DNA of 64,000 nt from Paenibacillus paeoniae (GCF_003388735.1 NZ_QUBQ01000003.1:62001-126000); one strand, 5' to 3'; shown: positions 7,942 through 16,763, numbered from the stretch's first letter. Notes: generated by a model not told the origin, from the sequence alone. A program made the numbers and translations.

Positions 7942-9900
7942 ATGATAAAGTTAAATCCTTCCATGCGTCTGAAGGTGAAACGGGATACGTTTTTTCTCCC
8001 TGATTCGAGCGGTGTGTATTTCCGTAACAATGTAAGCTCGTTCCGCATGGAAGGTGTAGCGATCGATCGGTGGATTGAAAAGCTGATACCCATATTCAAC
8101 GGGGAGCATAGATTGGGGGATTTAACAGACGGATTGCCAGAGCAGCACCGGAACCAGGTATACAACATTGCAGAAGTTCTGTATCGCAACGGCTATGCTC
8201 GGGATGTGAGCCAAGATGCACCACATCAATTACCGGAAGAGGTTCTCAAAAGATATGCTTCTCAAATTGAATTTTTGGATCATTTCGGAGATTCGGGTGC
8301 GTACAGGTTTCAATTCTATCGTCAAGCTAGCGTATTGTTGGTCGGCTCAGGCCCATTTTTGATATCGGCGATTTCTGCGCTGCTTGAATCCGGGCTGCCC
8401 AAGTTTTATGTTCTGGTCTCGGGCCCGGATTCTACTGATCGGCAACGAATCGCGGACTTGGCAGCACATGCCCGTAAGTCGGATTCCGAGGTGGCTGTTG
8501 TGGAAGTTACCTTGCAAAAGGAGGAGGAGAGTGGCTGGCGGGAAATTGTAAGGTCGTTTGATTCGATATTGTTCGTGTCGCGAGAGGACGATATCGAGGG
8601 ACTTCTCGCTCTTCATGCCGCTTGCAGGGAAGAGAAAAAGGTATTTCTTTCTGCTGTAATCGTGCAGCAATCCGGTGTGGCGGGACCGCTAGTGCATCCG
8701 GACGCTGAGGGATGCTGGGAGTCGGCATGGCGCCGCATACACCAATCGGCGATTTCTAAAGACCCACAATTGCATGTCTTTTCTTCTACAGCGGGAGCGC
8801 TATTGGCTAATGTGACTGTGTTTGAATTATTTAAAAAGTTGACGGGAGCGGACGATTCGGAACAAAACAATCGATTTTATCTATTGGATCTGGAGACTCT
8901 GGAAGGAAAGTGGCATTCGTTCCTGCCTCATCCGCTTGTTACCGGACTGCACACGCCCCAATGGATTCATGATTTGGACCGAAAGCTTGAACGGAGATCG
9001 GACCAAAGTGAGAACGGATTAATTCCTTACTTTATCCGACTGACATCCGCGGAATCAGGGATTTTTCATGTTTGGGAGGAGGGGGATTTAAAGCAGCTGC
9101 CGCTAGCTCAATGTCGCGTTCAGGCAATCGATCCGCTAACGGAAGGGCCGGCCGGTCTGCTTCCGAAGATTATCTGTACCGATCTGACGCATGAGGAGGC
9201 ACGGCGGGAAGCGGGATTAGCCGGGATCGAAGCCTATGTATCGAGAATAGCCGGTCTGTCCGTATCTATGCTGTCCCCTCATCAGGAAGTAAAGGTCAGC
9301 AGTATAGAAACGAAGGAGTTTATTGGCATAGGAGCAGGAGAAACGGTTGCGGAAGGGATTGGCCGAGGGCTGCAAAGGTGTTTGGACAAAGAGCTGGCCA
9401 TACGGCAGGCGCCTCAGTTATCTGTTGTCTCCCAGGTACAGTTAGGTAGGGTAGATGACCAGCACTGCTCTTATTATCTGCAGGCATTGACGACCGTGAA
9501 GGGAGAGCCGCTCATTGCCTTGGGAGAGGAAGTGTTCGGATTTCCTGTGATATGGATCGGAATGAGGGATGGCTGGTATGGACATGCAGGCTTAAATGTG
9601 ACATTAGCTTTGCGGAAGGCATTGCAACAAGCTCTGCTAGCTGCACAAAACCAACCGGATTGCCTCAACTCGCAAGCATTAGTGTGTTCATCCGTACATC
9701 TGGAAGAGCAGGTGCCGTTAAGACTAATCGAGATCCCTGCCTGTGATGAGTCACAACAAGAGGTGCTTCAGTCCGCCTTTCAAGTGCTCAATCGGAACAG
9801 TATGAGGCTCTTGGCTCTCGATCTGGCAATTGAACCGTTTTTGAAAGAAGAAATAGCAGGGGTATTTGGTGTGGTGCTGCGAGAGGAGGAATCGCGGTGA
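7942..9900 (+). CDS. ThiF-like thiazole bacteriocin maturation protein
   Basis: This protein of about 652 residues matches the putative thiazole-containing bacteriocin maturation family found with heterocycloanthracin precursors. It has an N-terminal region beginning MIKLNPSMRLKVKRDTFFLPD, a Rossmann-like segment (SVLLVGSGPFLISAISALLESG) resembling E1/ThiF folds, and VHPDAEGCWESAW. The likely role is to bind the leader peptide or assist cyclodehydration in the cytoplasm. The ATG at 7942 is chosen because GAGGAGG at 7929-7935 is six bases upstream. Its stop overlaps the start of the next gene by four bases. The exact chemistry of this family is not established. Confidence 0.85.
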   Translation: MIKLNPSMRLKVKRDTFFLPDSSGVYFRNNVSSFRMEGVAIDRWIEKLIPIFNGEHRLGDLTDGLPEQHRNQVYNIAEVLYRNGYARDVSQDAPHQLPEEVLKRYASQIEFLDHFGDSGAYRFQFYRQASVLLVGSGPFLISAISALLESGLPKFYVLVSGPDSTDRQRIADLAAHARKSDSEVAVVEVTLQKEEESGWREIVRSFDSILFVSREDDIEGLLALHAACREEKKVFLSAVIVQQSGVAGPLVHPDAEGCWESAWRRIHQSAISKDPQLHVFSSTAGALLANVTVFELFKKLTGADDSEQNNRFYLLDLETLEGKWHSFLPHPLVTGLHTPQWIHDLDRKLERRSDQSENGLIPYFIRLTSAESGIFHVWEEGDLKQLPLAQCRVQAIDPLTEGPAGLLPKIICTDLTHEEARREAGLAGIEAYVSRIAGLSVSMLSPHQEVKVSSIETKEFIGIGAGETVAEGIGRGLQRCLDKELAIRQAPQLSVVSQVQLGRVDDQHCSYYLQALTTVKGEPLIALGEEVFGFPVIWIGMRDGWYGHAGLNVTLALRKALQQALLAAQNQPDCLNSQALVCSSVHLEEQVPLRLIEIPACDESQQEVLQSAFQVLNRNSMRLLALDLAIEPFLKEEIAGVFGVVLREEESR

Positions 9901-11840
9901 GCGCTATGATTGCGATTGTGGGAGAAGGAGTGTTGGCAGACTGCGTGTATGGGGAGCTGTCAGCCCAATTTGAGGTTGTTCGCCAGATTGATTTCGAGGC
10001 AGGAGTACCTGAAGCGGTGGATTTGGTGCTAGTGCTGCACGATGCTTGGTATCCTTACGTTCATCAAAAGGCGGAAGAGACACTGCAGCCGGCCGGCGTC
10101 CCTTGGCTGCGCGGTTTCGTTTCGTTTGGTGAAGGCGTGGTCGGACCGTTAGTTAGTCCGGGTACACCAGGCTGCTCCCAGTGTGCAGACACGCGGCGCA
10201 TCATGGCGGGACGTGAACGCAAAGAGATGAGGGGGCTGCAGCAGAGGCTGGCAACGCATGGGGGAATTTCGCGTGATGCATGGGCGTCACGTACAGGGCT
10301 TTTCCAGGTCACTCACTTGCTGGCAGAAGAGACACGAAGGGTATTGCTAGGTAGAACGGCTCAATCGGCAGGGAAAACTTTTTTGATCAATATGAAAACG
10401 CTGGAGAGCACTCTTCACCTCATTCTCCCTGACCCGCTATGCCCGTTTTGTAGTCAATTATCTGATGATTCATCTACAGCTGCCCATATTTCGCTGCAAC
10501 CAAGCCCTAAGATTAGCGCAGACAGTTACCGCTGTCGCTCCATCGATGAGTTGAGTAAAGTGTTGGCCAAAGACTACATGGATTACCGAACTGGCTTTTT
10601 GAATTTTAAAATGGCTAATCTTAAGTCGCTATTTGCCGATGTGAGTGTGAATTTGCCGTTATTCAGAGAGGATGTGGGAACGGCCGGCCGGTCTCATTCT
10701 TATGCGGCGAGTGAGTTGACCGCTATATTGGAGGGGCTCGAGCGGTACTGCGGTTTGGCCCCCCGAAGCAAACGGACGATAGTCCATGGCAGCTACCGCA
10801 GCCTACAAGATCAAGCACTCGACCCTGTTACAGTAGGGGTGCATACAGAGGAGCAATATGCCCAGCCGGGGGCTTCGATCACCGCGTTTGATCCCGATCA
10901 GCCGATCAATTGGGTATGGGGTTATTCGTTTTTGCAAGAGCGTCCAATCTTGGTTCCAGAGCAGCTTGCCTATTACAGTATGGGCTGCGGGCACAACTTC
11001 GTGTTTGAAACGTCCAACGGTTGCGCGTTAGGCGGGAGTTTGGAGGAGGCTGTTTTTTACGGCATATTGGAAGTGGTGGAGCGGGATTCGTTCCTGATGA
11101 CCTGGTATGGGCAGCTGCCACTCCCGCGCCTTGACCTCAATTCAGCTAATGACCCAGAATTGCGATTGATGATCGACCGTTTGCAGGCAGTGGCAGGGTT
11201 TGAAGTGCATTTCTTTAACTCGACAATGGAGAATGGGATTCCAAGTGTATGGGGAGTAGCGAATAACAGGAAGCAAACAGGAGTGAATCTTATCTGTGCG
11301 GCCGGAGCTCATCCGGATCCGGTACGGGCCGTGAAGGGGGCGGTTCTCGAGCTGGCCGGCATGATGCAGTCGCTTGACGAGAAATTGGATGCGAACCGCG
11401 AGTCGTATGTTCGAATGTTCCATGATTCATCCCTGGTGCAGCAGATGGAGGATCATTCCCTGCTTTACGGATTGCCGCAAGCGCAGGAGCGTCTAAACTT
11501 TCTGCTGGATGACAATCGCCCAGTACGAACGTTTGAAGAGGAATTCGAGCGGGGAGCAAGGCATAGTGATTTGACGAATGACCTGAAGGACATTCTTCAT
11601 ACATTCCGCCGACTTCATCTCGATGTGATCGTGGTAGATGTAACAGCGCCAGAAATTCAACGAAATGGTCTGCATTGTGTGAAAGTGCTGATCCCTGGGA
11701 TGCTGCCGATGACATTTGGACACCAGTTTACCCGCCTGGCAGGGCTTGAGCGAGTGCTCCGGGTACCTGCGGAGCTTGGGTACGTGAAGGAACCGCTTGA
11801 GCTAGATGATCTCAATCCATATCCGCATCCGTTTCCATAA
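9897..11840 (+). CDS. TOMM cyclodehydratase: leader-binding domain fused to YcaO
   Basis: The 647-residue protein joins an N-terminal E1-like/leader-recognition domain (residues 1-200) to a C-terminal YcaO domain (about 220-647). The N-terminal part carries two CxxC pairs, GCSQCAD and CPFCSQ, likely a structural zinc site. The YcaO part has SHSYAASELTAILEGLERYCG, SNGCALGGSLEEAVFYGILEVVERDSFLMTWY and the Pro-rich C-terminus PYPHPFP typical of azoline-forming YcaO enzymes. It would use ATP to convert precursor Cys residues to thiazolines. The GTG start at 9897 overlaps the previous stop, with AGGAGG seven bases before it. It is the central enzyme of the cluster. Confidence 0.93.
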   Translation: MSAMIAIVGEGVLADCVYGELSAQFEVVRQIDFEAGVPEAVDLVLVLHDAWYPYVHQKAEETLQPAGVPWLRGFVSFGEGVVGPLVSPGTPGCSQCADTRRIMAGRERKEMRGLQQRLATHGGISRDAWASRTGLFQVTHLLAEETRRVLLGRTAQSAGKTFLINMKTLESTLHLILPDPLCPFCSQLSDDSSTAAHISLQPSPKISADSYRCRSIDELSKVLAKDYMDYRTGFLNFKMANLKSLFADVSVNLPLFREDVGTAGRSHSYAASELTAILEGLERYCGLAPRSKRTIVHGSYRSLQDQALDPVTVGVHTEEQYAQPGASITAFDPDQPINWVWGYSFLQERPILVPEQLAYYSMGCGHNFVFETSNGCALGGSLEEAVFYGILEVVERDSFLMTWYGQLPLPRLDLNSANDPELRLMIDRLQAVAGFEVHFFNSTMENGIPSVWGVANNRKQTGVNLICAAGAHPDPVRAVKGAVLELAGMMQSLDEKLDANRESYVRMFHDSSLVQQMEDHSLLYGLPQAQERLNFLLDDNRPVRTFEEEFERGARHSDLTNDLKDILHTFRRLHLDVIVVDVTAPEIQRNGLHCVKVLIPGMLPMTFGHQFTRLAGLERVLRVPAELGYVKEPLELDDLNPYPHPFP

Positions 11841-11894
11841 GCATAAAGATGTGGCGTAGTTGACCACCCTCGTTCATATAAGGAGGGACAAAGG

Positions 11895-13475
11895 ATGAGT
11901 CTGGAAGTCTTTTTGTACAATCTGCATTACGATATTGATAAGACCAAACCGTCAGGCATGGCGGTGGATTGGGAAGACGGGCCGCTTGCCTATAAGCTCT
12001 ATCGCGGTTTGCCTGTGGTTCCGCTATCTCCGGAAGTACCGCTGACGCTCGAAGGCAGTGAAGCGAAGCTGTTGCCCGACCTTCGCCAGATGGGTCATTT
12101 TCTCTGGCACGTATTCGGGCTCACTCAATTGTCCCAGGCAGTCCTTGCCTCGAATTCCATGATGCAATCCATGGGCCTGCTTCAGCTGTACCGGCGGTTT
12201 GCTCCTTCTGGGGGAGCATTATATCCGAATGAATTATATGTATATCTAAAAATAGAAGATTTGCCTGCGGGGGTCTATCATTATGATGTGGCGCATCATC
12301 GTTTGGTGTTGCTGCGAGAAGGCGACTTCGATTCCTATTTGGCACAGGTTCTTGGTAATCGCTATGACGAGTCGGCTTGCTTTGGCGCTGTATTTGTATC
12401 GAGTATGTTTTGGAAAAACTTTTTTAAATACAATAACTTTTCCTACCGCCTGCAAGGGCTTGATGCGGGTGCGCTGATCGGGCAGCTCTTGGAAGTGGCC
12501 AAACGGTTCGGCTTTGCATCGGGGGTATATTTCCGGTTTCTTGATCGAGCCGTGAATCATCTTCTCGGGGTATCCGAACAAGAGGAGAGCGTGTATGCGG
12601 TTATTCCGCTGTCGCTGGATCCAGGGATTTATCGGGTTGCGAATTCGGATGAGAGTGAGGAGATGGTCTCCGCTACCGAATTATGCCGAAGGCTGAAGGC
12701 GGTTCAGCATGACCATTATGTCCGGTCCCGGAGGGTCAAGGAATTTCCGATGCTCATTAGAATGAACGAGGCTTCCCTGCTCGAATCACTTCCGTCGATA
12801 CCGCGCATTAGGGAAGAGAAGATCGTTCACGGCGAGGATTCAGTAGTAGCTCTGCCCCGCATGAAGCGGTTGGTGTATGATCTGGCGTCTGTGAGCCGAA
12901 AGCGGTATTCGCCGGACAGTGATTTTATGATGAGCAAGGTAAGCCAAGAGCAGCTGGCCTTACTATTGCAGGAGACGACGGCTTCCTTCAAGTATTGGAA
13001 TGATATAGATGGAGGCGATGAGAACTCCGTTCCCCGCGTCTCACTATACGTATGTTTGTATAATGTGGATGGTATTCCAGCAGGTGCTTACCATTATGAC
13101 AGTGCCGCGCATGCATTACGATTGATACGTAATGGGGATTATCGGCTCCAATTGCAGCGGGGAATGCCTTCAGATAATGTGAACCTGTTCCAAGTGCCGT
13201 TATGCTTTCATATAGCGGGGAGCAGGGATCATCTTACATCAACGATGGGGTACAGGGGATACCGCATCCAGCAGATGGAAGCAGGGATGCTGGTACAGCG
13301 ATTGCTGTTAACAGCATCAACTATCGGGTTAGGCGGGCATCCGCTCCTCGGATTTGACGCCCGATTATGTGATGAAATCTACAAGATGAATTCGCAAGGA
13401 TTAACCAGCCTAATTCAAGTCCCGGTAGGATCCTATCGTCATAGTCCTCGTTTAACGGGAGGGTTGCATGGCTAG
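11895..13475 (+). CDS. SagB-family thiazoline dehydrogenase, two nitroreductase domains
   Basis: The 526-residue protein contains two tandem nitroreductase-like (SagB) units. The first is around residues 60-250 (YRRFAPSGGALYPNELYVYL, GVYHYDVAHHRLVLL) and the second around 330-520 (KRYSPDS, AGAYHYDSAAHALRLI, AGMLVQRLLLTASTIGLGGHPLLGFD). Such FMN enzymes oxidise thiazolines to thiazoles and complete the TOMM pathway. ATAAGGAGGG precedes the ATG by about eight bases. It is the last recognisable gene of the cluster; no exporter, leader peptidase or immunity gene follows. A damaged copy of its first codons exists at about 19255-19495. Confidence 0.9.
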   Translation: MSLEVFLYNLHYDIDKTKPSGMAVDWEDGPLAYKLYRGLPVVPLSPEVPLTLEGSEAKLLPDLRQMGHFLWHVFGLTQLSQAVLASNSMMQSMGLLQLYRRFAPSGGALYPNELYVYLKIEDLPAGVYHYDVAHHRLVLLREGDFDSYLAQVLGNRYDESACFGAVFVSSMFWKNFFKYNNFSYRLQGLDAGALIGQLLEVAKRFGFASGVYFRFLDRAVNHLLGVSEQEESVYAVIPLSLDPGIYRVANSDESEEMVSATELCRRLKAVQHDHYVRSRRVKEFPMLIRMNEASLLESLPSIPRIREEKIVHGEDSVVALPRMKRLVYDLASVSRKRYSPDSDFMMSKVSQEQLALLLQETTASFKYWNDIDGGDENSVPRVSLYVCLYNVDGIPAGAYHYDSAAHALRLIRNGDYRLQLQRGMPSDNVNLFQVPLCFHIAGSRDHLTSTMGYRGYRIQQMEAGMLVQRLLLTASTIGLGGHPLLGFDARLCDEIYKMNSQGLTSLIQVPVGSYRHSPRLTGGLHG

Positions 13476-13523
13476 AAGAGCATGGGCAATGCTTCTGTGA
13501 ATAGGATAGTCGTTAAGTGACTG

Positions 13524-13567
13524 ATGAGCACTGTTTCTCTCATTCTGAGGAGAGGCGCAGTGCTCAT
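13524..13567 (+). terminator. hairpin after the TOMM cluster
   Basis: ATGAGCACTG (13524-13533) pairs with CAGTGCTCAT (13558-13567), with further pairing of TCTCTC and GAGAGG inside. It is strong but lacks a clear T-run, so termination is likely but not certain. Confidence 0.55.
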
Positions 13568-13662
13568 ACTTCCCGAAAGGTTCGCCCTTTCCTTGCCATA
13601 ACGAAAAGCACGTTTATAGCTTCATCGGTAAAATGGGCTTTTTTAAGCTTAAATTTACTTAT

Positions 13663-13900
13663 TTACTTCCGATCACAACTGTTATCACCATGATCATCGT
13701 CATCATAGCGGTCATAATCAACCAAGAGGACTTTAGCATTCGCCGCATGAATCTCTACTTCAATGCCTTCGCTTGTTCTCAGCTTGATTTCATGCTTCTG
13801 AATGCCATCATCCCGTTCGAGAATTATTTCTCTGTTTCCTCTTGGGATAACAGCTTATCGCTGCTTAATCGCGAGATAGCAAAAAGCAGGATCCTCCTAT
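13663..13900 (-). pseudogene. frameshifted small acidic protein gene
   Basis: On the minus strand the frame from 13854 to 13663 reads like a real protein: RDDGIQKHEIKLRTSEGIEV, then EIHAANAKVLLVDYDRYDDDD, then a stop. It has no start codon. The preceding stretch in another frame (SRLSSDKLLSQEETEK) appears to be its N-terminal part and is preceded by AGGAGG. One frameshift near 13830 would explain both. I do not recognise the family. The reading is by eye and moderately uncertain. Confidence 0.4.
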
Positions 13901-13940
13901 TAATTACCTGATAGTTGAGTGAGTTGTTCAGTATTTAGTG

Positions 13941-14003
13941 GGTCGCGAGACATCTCGCCTCCATCATGTAAATCCACTACCGCATGAGGCAGTGGATTTT
14001 TTC
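13941..14003 (+). repeat. degenerate ssrA (tmRNA) 3'-end copy plus terminator
   Basis: CTCGCCTCCATCATGTAA (from 13955) resembles the 3' end of a bacterial tmRNA (CTCGCCTCCACCA). It is followed by a terminator hairpin whose arms, AATCCACTAC and AGTGGATTTTTT, flank the loop CGCATGAG. It marks the border between the TOMM module and the gene fragments that follow. See the finding on ssrA remnants. Confidence 0.55.
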
Positions 14004-14147
14004 TGTTTCCTCCATTACATAGCCAGAACCTTATGGAATATTTAGTAAACTAAACTAATGTATAAAGGAAAATGTTTGTATGATACGATGTGTTAAAAAA
14101 GAAAGTATCGTATGAATAACGTTATTTAGTGTCCACTTTCTTGACAT

Positions 14148-14711
14148 AGGTTCAGTTACGGCATTGCACGCAATATGCACCGCAAGCTGTTCAAATGGAC
14201 TTACTTCTATTTGGTAAGCGGCATGTTTATTCCTTTCAACATTATTATGCTTCCGCTGATCAAGCTGCTTTACGCTACAGGCTTGAATAGCTATGTCGGG
14301 CTGATTCTTGGTTACGTGTTTTATGGGCTTCCCGCTAATGTATTTTTGACGGTAGGGTATTTGCATTCTGTGCCAAGAGAGCTGGAGGAGTCTGCTGTTA
14401 TTGACGGCGCAACGGTTTGGCAGACCTTCTGGAGAGTTATTTTTCCATTAATGAAACCCATTAATGCGACTATTACTATCTTTACGATGCTGAATGCTTG
14501 GAACGACTTCATGCTGCCGATGCTTCTAATTCGAGATAAGAGCCTCATGACTTTGCCGCTTATCCAGTACGCTTTCCAAGGCCAATATAACACCGATTAC
14601 GGACTGGCCTTTGCGTCGTATTTGATGGCTTTGCTGCCTGCAGTTATTTTCTTCCTCTTTGCCCAACGGTGGATTGTTAGCGGCTTAGTATCCGGCGCAG
14701 TTAAAAGTTAG
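14148..14711 (+). pseudogene. 5'-truncated sugar ABC transporter permease (MalG/CUT1 type)
   Basis: The last 180 or so residues of a CUT1-family inner-membrane permease are present. They include GMFIPFNIIMLPLI, the EAA loop (PRELEESAVIDGATVWQTFWRVIFPLMKP), NAWNDFMLPMLL and the usual end RWIVSGLVSGAVKS. Homology continues upstream of the first ATG (14175) to about 14148, where a stop ends the frame, so roughly the first 100 residues and two membrane helices are missing. The coding part is otherwise clean, which suggests fairly recent truncation by recombination. No partner permease or binding protein remains. Confidence 0.85.
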
Positions 14712-14729
14712 TAACGAGGGGGAACGATT

Positions 14730-14774
14730 ATGAGATTATACAATAAAGCGATCGTAGATTCATTACAGACGTAG
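14730..14774 (+). pseudogene. first 14 codons of a lost gene after the permease
   Basis: An ATG preceded by GAGGGGG opens the peptide MRLYNKAIVDSLQT and then meets TAG. It starts 18 bases after the permease stop, as the next gene of a sugar operon would, and ends where the unrelated hydrolase fragment begins. It is best read as a deletion junction. Confidence 0.5.
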
Positions 14775-14794
14775 CAGGAAGAAGTGAATGGTAG

Positions 14795-15433
14795 TGGCAC
14801 GGCAAGTTTCCTAACGGCTTTAATGATGGTTACAATGCTCTTCAGCATATCTACGACCATGCTGAAGAGTACGGCATCGATAGGAACAAAATTGCAGTCG
14901 GCGGCGATAGTGCAGGCGCAAATTTGACGGCAGCGATCGCAGTTAAAGACAGAGATCAAGGAATGAATAAGGTTGCGCTTCAGATCCTAATTTATCCTTG
15001 TGTGTCCTTCTTCACGAAAGGAGTGAGACTAAACAACGAAGAAGCGAACGGGTTTGTAATTGCAGATGAGCAGAAACAGACGATAGATCGCATATTGAGT
15101 GCAGGCAGCCCATCCGAGGATCAAGAGGATGAACCGATACTGGCGATGTTCGGTGATTTGTATTTTGATGACCGAGGGGATGCAGAAAGCCCTTATGCCA
15201 GCCCGATGCTTGCTGACAGCAAAGGTCTTCCGAGAGCACTTTGTGTCAGTGCGGAGTTCGATCGTCTTCGTTTCCAGACGGAGTCTTACGGTAAGAAGCT
15301 TAATGAGGCTGGGGTGTCAGTAAAAACGATCCGTTACCAAGGCTGTGTGCATGCTTTCTTTGACCGATTAGGTTTTGTGCCACAGGCTGAGGATCTTTGT
15401 ATCGAAATCACAAATGCAATTAAGACTATGTAA
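14795..15433 (+). pseudogene. 5'-truncated alpha/beta hydrolase (HSL-type esterase)
   Basis: The frame from 14795 encodes WHGKFPNGFNDGYNALQHIY, then the nucleophile elbow VGGDSAGANL, YPCVSFF, the catalytic Asp region (SAEFDRLR) and the catalytic His in GCVHAFF. These are hallmarks of hormone-sensitive-lipase-like carboxylesterases. The N-terminal part with the HGGG oxyanion motif is missing and a stop (14792-14794) precedes the fragment. A TTG at 14924 could start a shorter protein, but that would lack the nucleophile Ser. It is almost certainly non-functional. Confidence 0.8.
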
Positions 15434-15466
15434 GATGTTTCGTTTCCTTATTGTATAATCATCGTA

Positions 15467-15540
15467 CTGCGGCGAATTGTGGTTTTGCACAGCCACAGTT
15501 CGTCTCCACCGAACACCATCCGCATGAGGAGGGTGTTTTT
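15467..15540 (+). repeat. degenerate ssrA 3'-end copy plus terminator
   Basis: GCCACAGTTCGTCTCCACCG (15491-15510) resembles a tmRNA T-arm and 3' end. It is followed by a hairpin with arms AACACC and GGTGTTTTT around the loop CGCATGAG. It lies at the border between the hydrolase fragment and the toxin-antitoxin genes, in the same orientation as the other copies. Confidence 0.5.
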
Positions 15541-15652
15541 GCTTTATCTTTTTAGACGAATTTGGTGGAATGTATATACTTAATAAAAGTTATTACAGTT
15601 ATAAGGTGTAACTGATGGAGTGTGGATTATACTTATAGAGAGGAGAATAACA

Positions 15653-15946
15653 ATGAATGGTGTGGTCAAGGTGACAAAGAATAAACCGAATGTGATGCGA
15701 TATGCGCGTAAAATAGGTCGAATGGGTAACAGTCTTGGAGTGAGCTTGCCAAAAACTTTGGCTGAAAAGCTGAGTGTTTCTCAAGGCGATGAGATTGAAT
15801 TTGTTGAAAATGATCGCGGCGAAGTTGTCTTAAAAAAGGTTCGAAAAAATCAATTCCCCGATAATGTAAGGCCAGAAGTTCTTGAAGCGTTTTTTGACGT
15901 ATTTGAAGAAGATGAAGGTATTCTTGAAGACTTAAGGGACCGATGA
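15653..15946 (+). CDS. AbrB/MazE-type antitoxin
   Basis: The protein of about 97 residues has the SpoVT/AbrB fold signature RKIGRMGNSLGVSLPKTLAEKL followed by GDEIEFVENDRGEVVLKKV, and an acidic C-terminus (FFDVFEEDEGILEDLRDR) that would bind and neutralise the toxin. AGGAGA twelve bases upstream supports the ATG at 15653. The partner toxin gene starts two bases after its stop but is broken, leaving the antitoxin without a functional toxin. It may persist as an autorepressor. Confidence 0.85.
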   Translation: MNGVVKVTKNKPNVMRYARKIGRMGNSLGVSLPKTLAEKLSVSQGDEIEFVENDRGEVVLKKVRKNQFPDNVRPEVLEAFFDVFEEDEGILEDLRDR

Positions 15947-15947
15947 A

Positions 15948-16338
15948 ATGAGTATATTCCTAACTAAAGAAGAGGTCATTTCAGCCCACTATTTCATGAT
16001 GCGAAAAATGAACGACGCAGATCAGTCAGGAGTGAGATCACGGCTTGCTAGAATCTGCGGTACATAGACCGCAATAAAGTATATTTGGAGAAGATGCTTA
16101 TCCTGACTTATTTGAAAAAGCTGCGGCTTTCCTAAAGTCTCTGGTGAAGAATCATTGCTTCCACAATGGTGATATACGTACAGCCTATTTGGTTACTAAA
16201 TCATTCCTTATGATTAATGGTGAACATTTAAAGATGGAACGCGAATATGCTGTGGAGTTTATTGTAGATATCGCCAAAGGAATTCATTCAATAGATGCTA
16301 CGGCAAGAATATTAAAACAGTTTCCGGCAGATAGATAA
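15948..16338 (+). pseudogene. death-on-curing (Doc/Fic) toxin, inactivated
   Basis: The N-terminal frame reads MSIFLTKEEVISAHYFMMRK and stops at 16065. After a frameshift near 16050 the rest continues as AVHRPQ, a TAA at 16075-16077 where Gln is expected, then FGEDAYPDLFEKAAAFLKSL, KNHCFHNGDIRTAYL and IVDIAKGIHSID. This is the Doc family fold. The Fic motif HxFxxGNKRT is also changed to HCFHNGDIRT. With a frameshift, a nonsense codon and an altered active site it cannot make active toxin. Confidence 0.82.
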
Positions 16339-16373
16339 TTCATAGGGCGTCTGCTAGGGTTACATCAAAACTG

Positions 16374-16421
16374 CAGCTACACCCGTAGAAAGCCGAATGG
16401 CGTGATCTTCGGATAGGGGGA
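16374..16421 (+). repeat. ssrA (tmRNA) 3'-domain copy, truncated
   Basis: CTACACCCGTAGAAAGCC, then GGCGTGATCTTCGGATAGGGG, is the clearest copy of the tmRNA segment that follows the pseudoknots and precedes the T-arm. After GGGG the match stops and the 3' CTCCACCA is missing here. It follows the dead Doc gene directly. Confidence 0.65.
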
Positions 16422-16534
16422 CAACCGCGCGCAGGGAATGAATAAGAGACTTCTCTGTGGAGCATCATGGACGAGCACGGTATTGAAATTTACCGCTAAG
16501 GTTTTCATTACTGAAATACTTCTTCAGCAAGATG
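16422..16534 (+). other. intervening sequence between ssrA-like halves
   Basis: About 110 bases separate the GGGG of the upstream ssrA-like copy from the T-arm/3' end at 16535-16570. A related stretch (GCGCGTAGG ... ATTGAAATCTACC) separates a second pair of halves at 16655-16730. No coding potential was seen. Confidence 0.4.
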
Positions 16535-16600
16535 GATCAGGATTTCAATAATCCCCTCGCCTCCACCATCATTAACCCGACCACATGGGGTCGGGTTTTT
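16535..16600 (+). repeat. ssrA T-arm/3' end and its terminator
   Basis: GGATTTCAATAATCC forms a T-arm-like stem-loop and is followed by CCTCGCCTCCACCAT, the canonical tmRNA 3' end. A terminator follows at 16574-16600 (AACCCGACC, loop CATG, GGTCGGGTTTTT). The same terminator recurs at 21590-21616 and 56108-56140. Confidence 0.65.
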
Positions 16601-16633
16601 GCTATTTAGAGGCTGATTTTAATCCCATTAAGT

Positions 16634-16760
16634 CTGAAGAGGAAAGGGGTTCAACTGCGCGTAGGCAATGATGAGATGATGAGCATGGCATTGAAATCTA
16701 CCTCAGCGCTTTGCTTCGGAATAGTTATTATCAGGTTTTCAATATCCCCTTGCATCTACT
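16634..16760 (+). repeat. second split ssrA 3'-end copy, strongly degenerate
   Basis: GGAAAGGGGTTCAACT at about 16641 and GGTTTTCAATATCCCC at about 16734 look like the two halves of a T-arm, separated by about 80 bases related to the insert at 16422-16534. The 3' end is worn (TTGCATCTACT in place of TCGCCTCCACC). Confidence 0.4.
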
Positions 16761-16763
16761 TAA

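Noticed and set aside
13633..13911. 92-codon plus-strand hydrophobic frame
   Set aside because: The minus strand of the same stretch reads much more like a real protein; the plus frame is its shadow.
14082..14113. ATACGAT/ATCGTAT inverted repeat before the truncated permease
   Set aside because: Short stem and long A-rich loop; no support as a terminator or insertion end.
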